Shown piece after piece: positions 29,750 to 39,068 of a stretch of 64,000 nt of DNA (its first letter is position 1; each line of letters starts with the position of its first letter). The stretch covers positions 124,001 through 188,000 of the forward strand of contig JAQTOS010000001.1 of assembly GCA_028713225.1 (NCBI GenBank), read 5' to 3'. Under the pieces are notes generated by a model. It was not told the DNA's origin. It made no database searches and saw nothing but the letters and a program-made list of their open reading frames with translations. The stretch comes from Candidatus Altimarinota bacterium (lineage in GTDB: Bacteria; Patescibacteriota; Gracilibacteria; BD1-5; UBA6164). A program made the position numbers and the translations under genes.

Positions 29750-31153
29750 ATGCTTAATATAATTAATAACTTAGATGATATTAAAAACACAAATTTAGTT
29801 TTTTTAATTGAAGAAGAAATAGATTTAGAAATGATAAAAATATATGATTTTCCAGAAACTATTATTTCAAAATTAGAAACAATTTTAACAAAAAAGGAAA
29901 ACTTAGTTTTTGATTTTTATCTTTGAAATGAAAATATAGAAAAAGTTTATTTTATAAATTTTTTAGATAAATCTAAAAAAACTTTTATAGAATATATATC
30001 TTCAGAAATTATAAAACTTCCTGAAAACTTAACAATAATCTCAAACAGATCAGAAAATTTAGAAGATTTACTAGATATTTGCATGCTATCAAGATATAAA
30101 TTTGATGTTTATAAATCTGATAAAAAAGAAGATAATATAAGTATTTTAATAAAAAATGAGGAAGAAAAATTATCTTTAGAAAATAGACTAGCAACAATAA
30201 AAAATATAATTGATTGTAGAAACTTAGTATCAGAACCAACTCATAATAAAACTCCAGAAAAAATAGTAGAAATAATAAAAGATACTGATTTTAGGAATAC
30301 AAAAATAAGAATTTTAGACTCAGTTGATATCAGAAAAAAATGATTAAATTTAGTTGATGCTGTTTGAAAATGATCAGAGAATAAGCCTTATGTAGTTATT
30401 ATGGAAAGAATTATAAACCCAGAATATCCAACTTATTGATTTGTTTGAAAATGAGTTGTTTTTGATACAGGATGACTTGATTTAAAGCCGGAAAATCATA
30501 TGTATAATATGAAAGATGATATGGCTTGAGCTGCAAGTGTTTTTTATACTATGAAAGAACTTGACCAAAAAGAATTAAAAATAAATATAATTGCTGCTTT
30601 TCCACTTGTAGAAAACAGTGTTTCTGGAAATTCTTACAGACCAAGCGATATTATAAAAGCATATAATTGAAAAACAGTTGATGTTATAAATACAGATGCA
30701 GAATGAAGACTTGTTTTGGCAGATACTATGAGTTATATTTCAGATAATTATAAGCTTGATTATATAATGACAGTGGCTACTTTAACAGGAGCTTGTATGT
30801 ACGCACTAGGTTATAATTATGCTTGAATTATGTGAAATGATAAATATGTTATTTCTAAACTTCTTGAACAATCAAAAGATAATTCAGAAAAATATTTTGA
30901 ACTTCCATTTTGAAATTTTTATATTGAAAAAACAAAATGAGAAATATCAGACCTAAAAAATCTAACAGAATGAGTTTATGCTTGAGCTTCAATGTGAGCA
31001 GCATTTCTATCAAATTTCTGTGATAAATGAGAAAAATTTACTCATATAGATATAGCTTGAATTGCTAATTATCCTGAATCTTATGCTCTTTATACTAAAT
31101 GAGCTACTTGATTTGGTGTAGATAGTTTATCTAAATTATTTATGGAATTGTAA
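29750..31153 (+). CDS. Leucyl aminopeptidase, M17 family
   Basis: A 467-aa two-metal exopeptidase that removes N-terminal residues from peptides in the cytosol. The catalytic C-terminal half shows VFDTGGLDLKPENHMYNMKD with the metal-binding Lys and Asp, MAGAASVFYTM, and the M17 signature NTDAEGRLVLADTMSYI with the catalytic Arg. The Gly of AEGR is a UGA at 30704-30706. TLTGACMYALGYNYAGI follows. The N-terminal domain (about residues 1-150) is poorly conserved. The length is normal for PepA-like enzymes. Such an enzyme would suit an organism feeding on host-derived peptides (inference). Confidence 0.93.
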
Positions 31154-31170
31154 TTATTAAATATATTTTT

Positions 31171-31578
31171 ATGTATATAGCAAGCTCTTGCTTATGTTGA
31201 ATAGAATGCAGATATGATTGAAAATCAAATATTAATGATGATATTATTAAGTTATATAAAGAATGAAAAATAATATCTGTGTGTCCTGAGGAATTAGCAT
31301 GATTATGAGCACCTAGAACACCAATTGAAATAGTTTGAGATAAAATTCTAGATAAAAATGGAAATGATTACACTGAACAAATAAATAATTGAATAGAAAT
31401 TGCTATGGATTTAGTTAAAAACGCGGTCGTAGAAAAAGCTTTTTTAAAATCAAAATCACCAACTTGTTGATATGGGCTTATTTATGATGGAACTTTTTCT
31501 TGAAATTTAGTCAAATGAAATTGAATATTTGCACAAAAACTTCTAGATAATTCTATAGATATACAATCTTGTAATTAA
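31171..31578 (+). CDS. DUF523 family protein
   Basis: A 135-aa protein with the DUF523 layout: MYIASSCLCGIECRYDGKS at the start, then VCPEELAGLGAPRTPIEIVG, and SKSPTCGYGLIYDGTFSGN. The three conserved cysteine positions probably bind an Fe-S cluster; some relatives are described as thiouracil desulfurases. The start ATG at 31171 is 17 bases after the aminopeptidase stop. No signal or membrane helix. Confidence 0.88.
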
Positions 31579-31589
31579 AATTTTATATT

Positions 31590-32282
31590 ATGTTTAATTT
31601 TATCAAAAATCTTATTGCCCCTAAAAAGTGTTATAGTTGTGGTGAACTATGACATTTTTTGTGTCCAGAATGCTTAAAAAAATTAGATAATCACAAAGCT
31701 TATTGTTATCTTTGTAAAAAACCATCTTTTGAATATCAGATTCATAAAGAATGTAAAACAAACGATTTTTATTTAGATAAAATTATAGTACTAACACATT
31801 ATAAAAACAAAATAATAGAAATACTTATTAAGCATTCTAAATATTACTGAAAAAAAGATATTTTAGAAGATTTTGCGGATTATTTATCAGAATTATTCTT
31901 AAAAAATTGCGATGAAAAAATAAGCGATTATATAATAGTTTCTCGACCAATGTATAGATTTAAGAAGCTTTTTAGATGATATAATCAAGCAGACATACTG
32001 GCAACTTTTATTTCAAAAAACACAGGAATTGTCCATTATAATAACTTAGTAATAAAGACTAAATACACAAAAAGTCAATCTAGACTAAGTAGACAAGATA
32101 GATTAAAAAATGAGATAAATTCTTTTTCTATAAATAAAAAATATATAAGCATTATAAAGTGAAAAAAAGTGATAATAGTTGATGATGTTGTATCAAGTGC
32201 TAGCACATTAAATGAAATAGCAAAATTACTAAAAAATTATAAAACAAGTGAAAATATTGCTCTTGTAATTGCTTCAGATTAA
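31590..32282 (+). CDS. ComF family protein (phosphoribosyltransferase fold)
   Basis: A 230-aa protein of the ComF/GntX group, linked to DNA uptake in competent bacteria, biochemical role unclear. The N-terminus has a zinc-binding pattern: PKKCYSCGELGHFLCPECLKKL, then AYCYLCKKPS. The C-terminus holds the PRPP-loop-like VIIVDDVVSSASTLNEIAKL. Between them is the typical SRPMYRFKKLFRGYNQADIL and a KSQSRLSRQDRL segment. Last gene of its operon. With pilin-like genes elsewhere in the window it would fit a DNA-uptake capability, which is inference. Confidence 0.9.
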
Positions 32283-32287
32283 AATAT

Positions 32288-32316
32288 TTGTCATAATATT
32301 AAATTTATGTTATAAT
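32288..32316 (+). promoter_or_regulatory. Promoter of the zinc-ribbon gene
   Basis: TTGTCA (32288-32293), 17 bases, TATAAT (32311-32316). A near-consensus promoter with a leader of about 20 bases before the ATG at 32342. Confidence 0.7.
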
Positions 32317-32341
32317 TAAAGAAATTAATAAATTTTATATT

Positions 32342-33001
32342 ATGTCTGAACAATTAAGATTAAAATTATTTGATGAAGCTAAAAAGGCGGACTTATTATC
32401 TGTTCCTGTTTTTTATGTTGTTGATGAAACTAGAAATTTAGCTAAACATCTTGTAGATAATGATAATTATGAAAATCCAGAACAAATAGTAAAATGTCCT
32501 AATTGTGATGAATTGTCTTATAATAATGAAAAAAATATTTGTTATAAGTGTGATTTTTGAAATGATATAGAATATAATTATGAAGATACTAATATTTTAA
32601 ATAAATTCACATTAAAACAAAAAGATCTGGAAAAATGAGAAATTCTTTTTTCTAAATGAGATTTTGAAATTTATAAGATTTCTTGAGAATTAGAAAAGAT
32701 AAAAGAAGTGTCATTTAATTTTAAATGAAGGAAAAATAAATTTATTGTTTCAATAGATTATAAAGTTGAACATAAAAAAATACAAGATAAATTTTATCAT
32801 GAAACTGAAATAGAAAATAGGAGTGTAGAAAATTTGATTACTAAAATAGAAGTAAAAATAAATTATATACGAAAAAAAGTAAGAGTTTGATATTCAGAAA
32901 AAAAATATAGTGCTAATTATTATTGATATATGGACTTGAATACTAATGATTTAATTAAATTTTTAGAAGCATTTTTAAATAGCTTTTTAGAATCTAAATA
33001 A
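32342..33001 (+). CDS. Zinc-ribbon protein, unknown
   Basis: A 219-aa soluble protein. Near residue 50 a compact zinc ribbon, VKCPNCDELSYNNEKNICYK then CDF, supplies four cysteines. The rest is charged, with beta-like segments (FIVSIDYKVEHKKIQDKFYH; IEVKINYIRKKVRVGYSEKK) and a C-terminal helix. No enzyme motif is seen. It has its own strong promoter. An imperfect hairpin (AATAGCTTTTT with AAAAAGCTATT, 32979-33011) overlaps the stop and may end transcription. It may bind nucleic acid, but that is a guess from the ribbon. Confidence 0.65.
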
Positions 33002-33026
33002 AAAGCTATTTAAATATAATAAAAAC

Positions 33027-33054
33027 TTGTAATATCTTTTTTATTAGTTATAAT
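33027..33054 (+). promoter_or_regulatory. Promoter and long leader of the RRM gene
   Basis: TTGTAA (33027-33032), 16 bases, TATAAT (33049-33054), then a leader of about 125 bases before the ATG at 33187. Leaders in this window are usually 20-50 bases, so control at RNA level is possible. Confidence 0.65.
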
Positions 33055-33141
33055 TGGTCTCGAGCTTTTTAAGGGAATTAATTATACAACTTCATTTCAT
33101 TTCATTTTTATAGTGTCTTGGTTCTAGTGTACTTTTATTCT

Positions 33142-33161
33142 TTACAAGACTAAGCTTGTAA
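33142..33161 (+). promoter_or_regulatory. Hairpin in the RRM gene leader
   Basis: TTACAAG and CTTGTAA pair around a six-base loop (ACTAAG) and are followed by TTTTATTTTATT. It could act as an attenuator or as a target of the RRM protein itself (autoregulation); this is inference. Confidence 0.5.
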
Positions 33162-33186
33162 TTTTATTTTATTATTATTTTTACAC

Positions 33187-33492
33187 ATGGAAAATAATGC
33201 AGGAACTCCAAATAAGAAATTATTTGTTGGTGGTTTACCTTGGGAATTAAGAGGTAAAGATTTACTAGATATTTTTGGTGAATTTGGTGAAATCGAAGAT
33301 TCTAATGTTATATTAGATAGAGAAACTAAAAGATCTAAAGGTTTTGGTTTCGTTACATTTAAAGATTTAGAAGCAGCTGTAAAAGCTCAAGAATCTGCAA
33401 ATGGTGGTGAAATCAATGGTAGAGCTATTTTCGTATCTTTTGCTAGAGAAGAAGAAAGAAAACCAAGAACTGACAGACCAGCTAGATACTAA
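33187..33492 (+). CDS. RRM-domain RNA-binding protein
   Basis: A 101-aa protein consisting of one RNA recognition motif. RNP2 is KLFVGGLPWEL near residue 11 and RNP1 is RSKGFGFVTF near residue 49, with the aromatic RNA-stacking residues intact. A short basic tail (EEERKPRTDRPARY) follows. Proteins of this kind act as RNA chaperones or in cold response in cyanobacteria and others. All eleven glycines are GGN, ten of them GGT, and none is UGA, unlike most genes here, which suggests strong expression. It has its own promoter, leader hairpin and terminator. Confidence 0.93.
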   Translation: MENNAGTPNKKLFVGGLPWELRGKDLLDIFGEFGEIEDSNVILDRETKRSKGFGFVTFKDLEAAVKAQESANGGEINGRAIFVSFAREEERKPRTDRPARY

Positions 33493-33507
33493 TCTTAGTA
33501 ATTTAGT

Positions 33508-33545
33508 AAAAGACTTATGGAATTTATTCTATAGGTCTTTTTTTA
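33508..33545 (+). terminator. Terminator of the RRM gene
   Basis: AAAAGACTTAT pairs with ATAGGTCTTTT (one T-G pair) with a 12-base loop, followed by TTTT. Confidence 0.85.
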
Positions 33546-33573
33546 TTGTTTTTATTTTAGTTTTTTATATAAT
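33546..33573 (+). promoter_or_regulatory. queA promoter
   Basis: TTGTTT (33546-33551), 16 bases, TATAAT (33568-33573), followed at once by GCCGC. The -35 box lies in the tail of the RRM terminator. Confidence 0.6.
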
Positions 33574-33604
33574 GCCGCAAAATTAATAGTAAAAAAATAT
33601 TTTC

Positions 33605-34726
33605 ATGAAATTAACAGATTTTGATTATGAGTTACCACAAGAGTTAATAGCCCAAACTCCAATTGAACCAAGAAGTGATTCTAGGCTTTTGGTGTTAGAT
33701 AAAAACTTTTGAGCAATAGAAGAAAAACAATTTTTCAACATAGAGGATTATTTAGGTGAAAATGATGTACTTGTTTTAAATAAAACTCGTGTTATAAATG
33801 CTAGACTTAATTGAACTATAAGAGAAAAAGACACTATTTGCGAAATTTTTCTTCATAAACAAATAGCTACTGATACTTGGGATTGTCTTGTTTATCCAGG
33901 AAAAAAATTAAAAATTTGAGCAAAAATTGATTTTTATGATACTGATTTAAATTTTTGATTTAGTGAATGAAAACTGTCTGAATCCCAATCGAAGATTGGT
34001 TGAGTTTTTGAGCGAACTAAATTAAATAATTTAAATCCTATATTAATAGCCGAAATAGTTGATGTATCAGATTCAGGAAGAATAGTAAAATTCAATAAAT
34101 CATGATTAGAGTTTCTAGACATTGTAGACAAAGTTGGACAAATTCCGCTTCCGCCTTATATAAAGGAAAAATTAGAGAATTCTTCTAGATATCAGACAGT
34201 ATTTTCTGAGATAAATTGAAGTGTTGCGGCTCCTACAGCAGGTCTTCATTTCACAGAAGAATTACTTGAAAAACTTGAAAAAAAATGAGTAAAAATAGAA
34301 AAAGTTTTATTACATGTTTGACTTGGAACTTTTAAATGAGTTGAAACAGAAAATATTCTAGATCATAAAATGCATTCTGAATTTGCTGAAATTGAAGAAG
34401 ACACAGCAAAAAGACTTAATGAATATAAGAAACAAGGAAAAAGAATAATTGCAGTTTGAACAACTTCAGTTAGAACACTAGAGAGTTTTGGAAATCCAGA
34501 TAATACTTTGTCTTTTGGATCAAAAGAAACTGATATTTTTATATATCCAGGTTATACTTGGAAATTCGTAGATTCTATTATTACAAATTTTCACTTACCT
34601 AAATCAACCTTACTTATGCTTATATCAAGTTTTGCCTGAAAAGAAAAAGTAGATGAAGCTTATAAGTATGCTGTAGAAAATAAATTTAGATTTTTCTCAT
34701 TTGGTGATGCTATGTGGATAAAATAA
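33605..34726 (+). CDS. queA: S-adenosylmethionine:tRNA ribosyltransferase-isomerase
   Basis: A 373-aa enzyme that transfers the ribosyl moiety of SAM to preQ1 at the wobble base of GUN-anticodon tRNAs, forming epoxyqueuosine. Typical elements are [20 protein letters not shown] at the N-terminus, [16 protein letters not shown] near residue 60, [15 protein letters not shown] near 215, HVGLGTFKGVE, and [19 protein letters not shown] near the end. The length is normal. It is transcribed alone and its stop overlaps the GC-rich palindrome at 34725. Confidence 0.96.
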
Positions 34727-34766
34727 AAAATGTAGTGAACGCGGGCCCGCGTTCACTACATTTTTT
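34725..34766. repeat. GC-rich perfect palindrome, repeat copy 1 (terminator-like)
   Basis: A 42-base perfect palindrome with no loop, centred on GCGGGCCCGC. Its arms include TGTAGTGAACGCGGG and are flanked by six A and six T. It separates the convergent queA and PH-domain genes. A second copy with the same core is at 57444-57483. It stands out from the A/T-rich surroundings. Confidence 0.9.
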
Positions 34767-34774
34767 ATTAGAAA

Positions 34775-35275
34775 TTATACATTTCTATATTTATCAACAA
34801 TATTTAATATTTTTCTTGAAGTATTTATAACATCGGGGGCATATTCTACTTCGAAATTTGAAGCATTTCAGGCAGTTTGAATAAGCAGAGTTCAATAATT
34901 TAATAGGTTTGATAGAAGTCATTTAGTTTTGGCATTTACTTCTTGTACTTGAGCTATTGGACATTCTGAAATTGTTCTATTTAAGAAAGATAATTGTTCA
35001 ACTCAAATAATTCTACTTGGAGTAATTATAAATAAATCAAGCTCATGATTAAGCCATTCTATATATAAAAAAATCAAAAACATCATCCAAAATAAAACAA
35101 GAGTGATATTTATAAAAAATGAATCAAATCAGAAAAATCAAAACAAAGTACTAGTTACGCTAATTCATAAAAGAGCATAAATTCCAAGTTGAATATATAC
35201 AATCCAATGTCTTCTAACTACCATTTCTATTTGTTCTCATTCTTTTAAGTGTCCTATACTTGTTGTTGTATCCAT
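34775..35275 (-). CDS. Membrane PH-domain protein (bPH2-like)
   Basis: A 166-aa protein with two transmembrane helices near the N-terminus (WIVYIQLGIYALLGIS; INITLVLFWMMFLIFLYIEW), then a bacterial PH-like domain: HELDLFIITPSRIIGVEQLS, CPIAQVQEVNAKTKGLLSNL and YGTLLIQTAGNA. This order is typical of bPH2/YdbS-like membrane proteins of unknown role. It begins nine bases after tsaB and is followed by the GC-rich palindrome. Confidence 0.78.
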
Positions 35276-35284
35276 AACATTATT

Positions 35285-35866
35285 TTAGGAAATATTTGGC
35301 TTTTTCATATAAAAAGCTTCTAATTTAGTTTTGTTATCTAATTTTATTTTATTTAAAACTTTTACATAATCAATATTTGTTATTTTTTTTGTATTATCTA
35401 AGTTTATATTAGTATCTCAATAAATTTTACTTATCTTATTTTCTTTTAAATATGCAATTAAATCTTCATTTGGAATAATTTCTATTTTTGAAAGATTATC
35501 TTTTTTTATAAATAAATCTCTTCTTGAAGAATCTTTTATTATTGGATAATTATCTGGAAAAGCTATTTCATACATAGAAAAATAATCAATTCCAGTCATA
35601 TTTTTCTTAATTATAAAATTTATAGTGTTAGCAACAAGTACAGCAGTTCTTATTCCTGTGAAACTTCCAGGTCAATTAATCAAAACTATATTTTCTATAT
35701 CAAAATAAGAAATATTATTTTTTTTAAGCAATTCGTCTATATTTGGATTTAGTGTCATTGATTCATTCCCAGTAATATCATAAATTTTAGAATCAATTAG
35801 ATTTTTATTGTCATCAAAAAGTCAGATAAAACAAGGTTTTGAAATAGTATCTATAAATAGAATCAT
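35285..35866 (-). CDS. tsaB: tRNA threonylcarbamoyladenosine biosynthesis protein TsaB
   Basis: A 193-aa partner of TsaD, needed for the t6A37 modification of ANN-decoding tRNAs. The start MILFIDTISKPCFIGLFDD is the ASKHA phosphate-1 region. INGPGSFTGIRTAVLVANTI near residue 65 is the most conserved TsaB segment. The C-terminal half is diverged and short, as usual in this family. It is divergent from fusA with almost abutting -35 boxes, and leads the tsaB-PH-domain unit. TsaD and TsaE are not in this window. Confidence 0.9.
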
Positions 35867-35900
35867 TATTTGGGTGTATTTTTAGGTAAATATTTTCTTC

Positions 35901-35928
35901 ATTTTAGTTAAATAACTATATAAATCAA
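35901..35928 (-). promoter_or_regulatory. tsaB promoter
   Basis: On the minus strand TTGATT (35923-35928), 16 bases, TAAAAT (35901-35906). Its -35 box is two bases from that of fusA. Confidence 0.6.
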
Positions 35929-35930
35929 AT

Positions 35931-35958
35931 TTGACTTTAGAGACTATTTGTATAAAAT
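35931..35958 (+). promoter_or_regulatory. fusA promoter with GC-rich start region
   Basis: TTGACT (35931-35936), 16 bases, TAAAAT (35953-35958), then CTTCGCGGTCCC. The CGCGG block after the -10 box is shared with the rpmF promoter and is rare in this A/T-rich sequence. A small hairpin CCCTT-TTC-AAGGG follows in the leader. Confidence 0.65.
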
Positions 35959-36009
35959 CTTCGCGGTCCCTTTTCAAGGGTGTTTATTTTAATTTATATA
36001 AATTTTTTT

Positions 36010-38145
36010 ATGGCAGATAAAACTCCGTTAAATAAAATAAGAAATATAGGTATTATTGCCCATATTGATGCTGGTAAAACAACAACTACTGAAAGAGTTT
36101 TGTTTTATACGGGTAAAATTCATAAAATCTGAGAAACTCACGATGGTGAAGGTACTATGGATTGGATGGAACAAGAAAAAGAAAGAGGTATTACTATTAC
36201 TTCAGCTGCAACTACTGCATTTTGGGGTGATCATAGAATAAATATCATCGATACTCCAGGTCACGTAGATTTTACTATTGAAGTAGAAAGATCTCTTAGA
36301 GTACTAGATGGTTGAGTTGCTGTATTTGATGCAAGTCAATGAGTAGAACCACAATCTGAAACTGTTTGGAAACAAGCAGATAAATATGGTGTTCCAAGAA
36401 TCGCATTTGTAAATAAAATGGATAAAACTGGTTGAGATTTTTTCATGACTATGGATTCTATCAAAAAAAGATTAGCTTGAAACAAAGTTGTAGCTATTCA
36501 ATTACCTATTGGTGCTGAATCTACTTTTGTTGGTATAGTAGATCTTATCACTCAAAAAGCATATCATTTTGAGGGTAATTCAGGTGAAAAAGTAACTGAA
36601 TGTCCTATTCCAGAAGATATGAAAGACGATGTTGAAGCATATAGAATGGAATTAATGGAAAAAGTAGCTGAACAAGATGAAGCTTTAATGGAAAAATATT
36701 TTGCAAATGGTGAATTATCAATAGAAGATATCAAAGCTGGTCTTAGAGCTGGTGTTTGTTCTACAAACTTATATGCAGTTATTTGTGGATCTGCTCTACA
36801 AAATATCTGAGTACAAATGATGATTGATGCTGCTGTAGATTATCTACCTTCTCCTATGGATGTTAATGGTGGTAAAGTTATAGTTATGGATGTTGATGAT
36901 AAAGAAAAAACTGAAGAAATTTCAATTTGAGATAATACTCCTCTTGCTGCTTTAGCATTTAAAGTTATGACTGATCCATTCGTAGGTAGACTAACTTTTA
37001 CTAGAGTTTATACTGGTACATTAAGAGCAGGTTCTTATGTTTACAATTCTGTTTCTGGTGAAAAAGAAAGAGTTGGTAGACTACTTGCTATGCATGCTAA
37101 TACTAGAGAAGAAATACAAGAAATCACTGCTGGTAATATATGAGCTGTAGTTTGATTAAAAGAAACTAAAACAGGTGATACACTTTGCGATATGAATAAA
37201 CATTTATTACTAGAAGCTATGGAATTTCCAGAACCAGTAATACATATTTCTGTAGAACCAAAAACAAAAGCTGATCAAGAAAAAATGGGTATGGCTCTTT
37301 CTAAACTAGCTGAAGAAGATCCATCATTCAGAGTTAGAACTGATGAAGAAACTGGACAAACTATTATCGCGGGTATGGGTGAATTACACTTAGATATCAT
37401 CGTTGATAGAATGAAAAGAGAATTTAAAGTTGAATGTAATGTTGGTGCTCCACAAGTTGCTTATAGAGAAACTATCAAAAATCCAGTTAAAGATGTTGAA
37501 GTTAAATACTCTAAACAAACTTGAGGTAGAGGTCAATTTGGACATGTTGTTATGACATTCGAAACTTATAAAGAAGCTGATGCAGATGATAATGGAGTTA
37601 AAAAAGTTAATAAATTTATCAATAAAATTATTGGTTGAATAGTTCCAAAAGAATATATACCATGAGTTGAAAAAGGGCTTGAAGCTGCTTATAAAAGAGG
37701 TTATATCGCAGGTTATCCTATGGTAGACGTAAAAGCTACGTTAACTTTCTGATCATATCATGATGTAGATTCATCTGAATTATCATTTAGAATCGCTGCT
37801 TCAAAAGCATTTAAAGAAGCTTGTAAAAAAGCTAGTCCTATTCTACTTGAACCAATAATGAAAGTAGAAGTAAATACTCCAGAAGAATATATGGGTGATG
37901 TACTTGGACAATTAAATTCAAAAAGAGGTAGAATTGAAGAAATGGGACAAAGAGGGCAAGCTAAAATTATTACTGCTCAAGTTCCACTTTCAGAAATGTT
38001 TGGTTACTCAACTGAATTAAGATCTGCTTCTCAAGGTAGAGCTACATATGCTATGGAATTTGATCATTATGACGAAGTTCCAACTCATATTGCAACAAAA
38101 GTTAGAGAAGATAGAGGTTTCAAATTAGAAGATGACGAAGATTAA
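36010..38145 (+). CDS. fusA: Translation elongation factor G
   Basis: A 711-aa GTPase that drives ribosomal translocation and recycling. The G domain shows [19 protein letters not shown] (G1), [15 protein letters not shown] (G3) and NKMDKTG (G4). Domains II-V follow with [14 protein letters not shown] and a C-terminal [14 protein letters not shown]. The length is normal. About 13 glycines are UGA, while most are GGT, a lower UGA share than in ordinary genes. It is transcribed alone, between a divergent promoter pair and a terminator; rpsL, rpsG and tuf are not beside it. Confidence 0.98.
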
Positions 38146-38157
38146 GAAAAAATTTAA

Positions 38158-38192
38158 AAAATCACTCCCGAGAAATTGGGGGTGATTTTTTT
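38158..38192 (+). terminator. fusA terminator
   Basis: AATCACTCCC pairs with GGGGGTGATT (one T-G pair) around GAGAAATT, followed by a run of T. Confidence 0.9.
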
Positions 38193-38219
38193 GCGTAAAA
38201 ATTAAAAATATGTTAAAAT
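38191..38219 (+). promoter_or_regulatory. Promoter of the 211-aa gene
   Basis: TTGCGT (38191-38196), 17 bases, TAAAAT (38214-38219), directly after the fusA terminator. Confidence 0.5.
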
Positions 38220-38254
38220 TGCTCTGTCTTTAAAAAATAAAAACAAAAATAATT

Positions 38255-38890
38255 ATGAAATTTTGAAATTATGTACATACAACTTGAACTAAAAGTTTAA
38301 AAAAACAATTGCATCCAACTAAGCTTACTCAAATGATAAATTGACATAAACATTCTTGAGATGTTTCATCTTCTTTGAAATCAACAAAGGGTAAGAGATT
38401 GTGTTATTGGGATAGAGGACTTTGAGTTGAAGCTAAACTAAGAGTTCAAAATATACTTATGAAAAGAGATGAGTTAGAATATCTTAGATGAGATTATGTT
38501 GATACAGTTAACAATATTCTTGATTTTGATGTAAATAATATATTGGAAACAGAAACTTTTTGAATAATTGATTTTTCTAAAATTAAAGATGATTATTTGA
38601 AAAAAAGAAATATGGAATTTTTTATGATTTTAGATGATGCAAAAGAAATTAGTTTAAAAAAATTTAATAATAAAATTGGAGGAGAAACTCTTATTGTTAT
38701 TGAATATGTAGTTGATTGAAAATTAAAAGATTATAGAACAATACCATTGGCCATTTTATCAAATCTCTTACAGATAGAAGATAGGTCATATGAGCTTATT
38801 TTAAGACAATTTATGGCAAAATTCTGATATAAAATTAAGGAAGAATTAGAATGAAAAAAACATTACAGATGATTACAAAATGCTGCTTAG
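38255..38890 (+). CDS. Hypothetical basic protein
   Basis: A 211-aa soluble protein with a basic N-terminus (TKSLKKQLHPTKLTQMI; SLKSTKGKRLCYWDRG) and an acidic centre. The C-terminus is again basic (KKHYRGLQNAA). LIVIEYVVDGKLKDYRTI suggests a beta-hairpin core. It has no signal peptide, membrane helix or recognised motif. It has its own promoter and terminator and lies just upstream of the giant surface-protein gene. The stop is TAG. Confidence 0.6.
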
Positions 38891-38910
38891 AAATAAGCAG
38901 CATTTTTTTG
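38880..38910 (+). terminator. Terminator
   Basis: ATGCTGCTTA pairs with TAAGCAGCAT around GAAA, followed by seven T. The left arm overlaps the stop codon of the 211-aa gene. Confidence 0.93.
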
Positions 38911-38921
38911 CATAAAAAAGC

Positions 38922-38949
38922 TTGTAAAAAAGAAAAAATGTAGTAAAAT
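38922..38949 (+). promoter_or_regulatory. Promoter of the giant surface-protein gene
   Basis: TTGTAA (38922-38927), 16 bases, TAAAAT (38944-38949), leaving a leader of about 110 bases with a long A-rich stretch before ATG at 39069. Confidence 0.6.
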
Positions 38950-39068
38950 CTTGTACAAAATATATGTACAACAAATGTTAAAAAATAAAAACAAATACAC
39001 ATCAAATACAAAAACTAAAAACAAAGAGCAAACAAATAAATTATAAAATAAAAAACAAGCAATAAAAT

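Noticed and set aside
32979-33011. Firm terminator call after the zinc-ribbon gene
   Set aside because: AATAGCTTTTT and AAAAAGCTATT can pair, but the arms are A/T-rich, overlap the coding end and lack a clean T-tract; mentioned only within the gene entry.
33401-33586. Plus-strand frame overlapping the RRM gene
   Set aside because: It is out of frame with the RRM, runs across its terminator and the queA promoter, and shows no family pattern.
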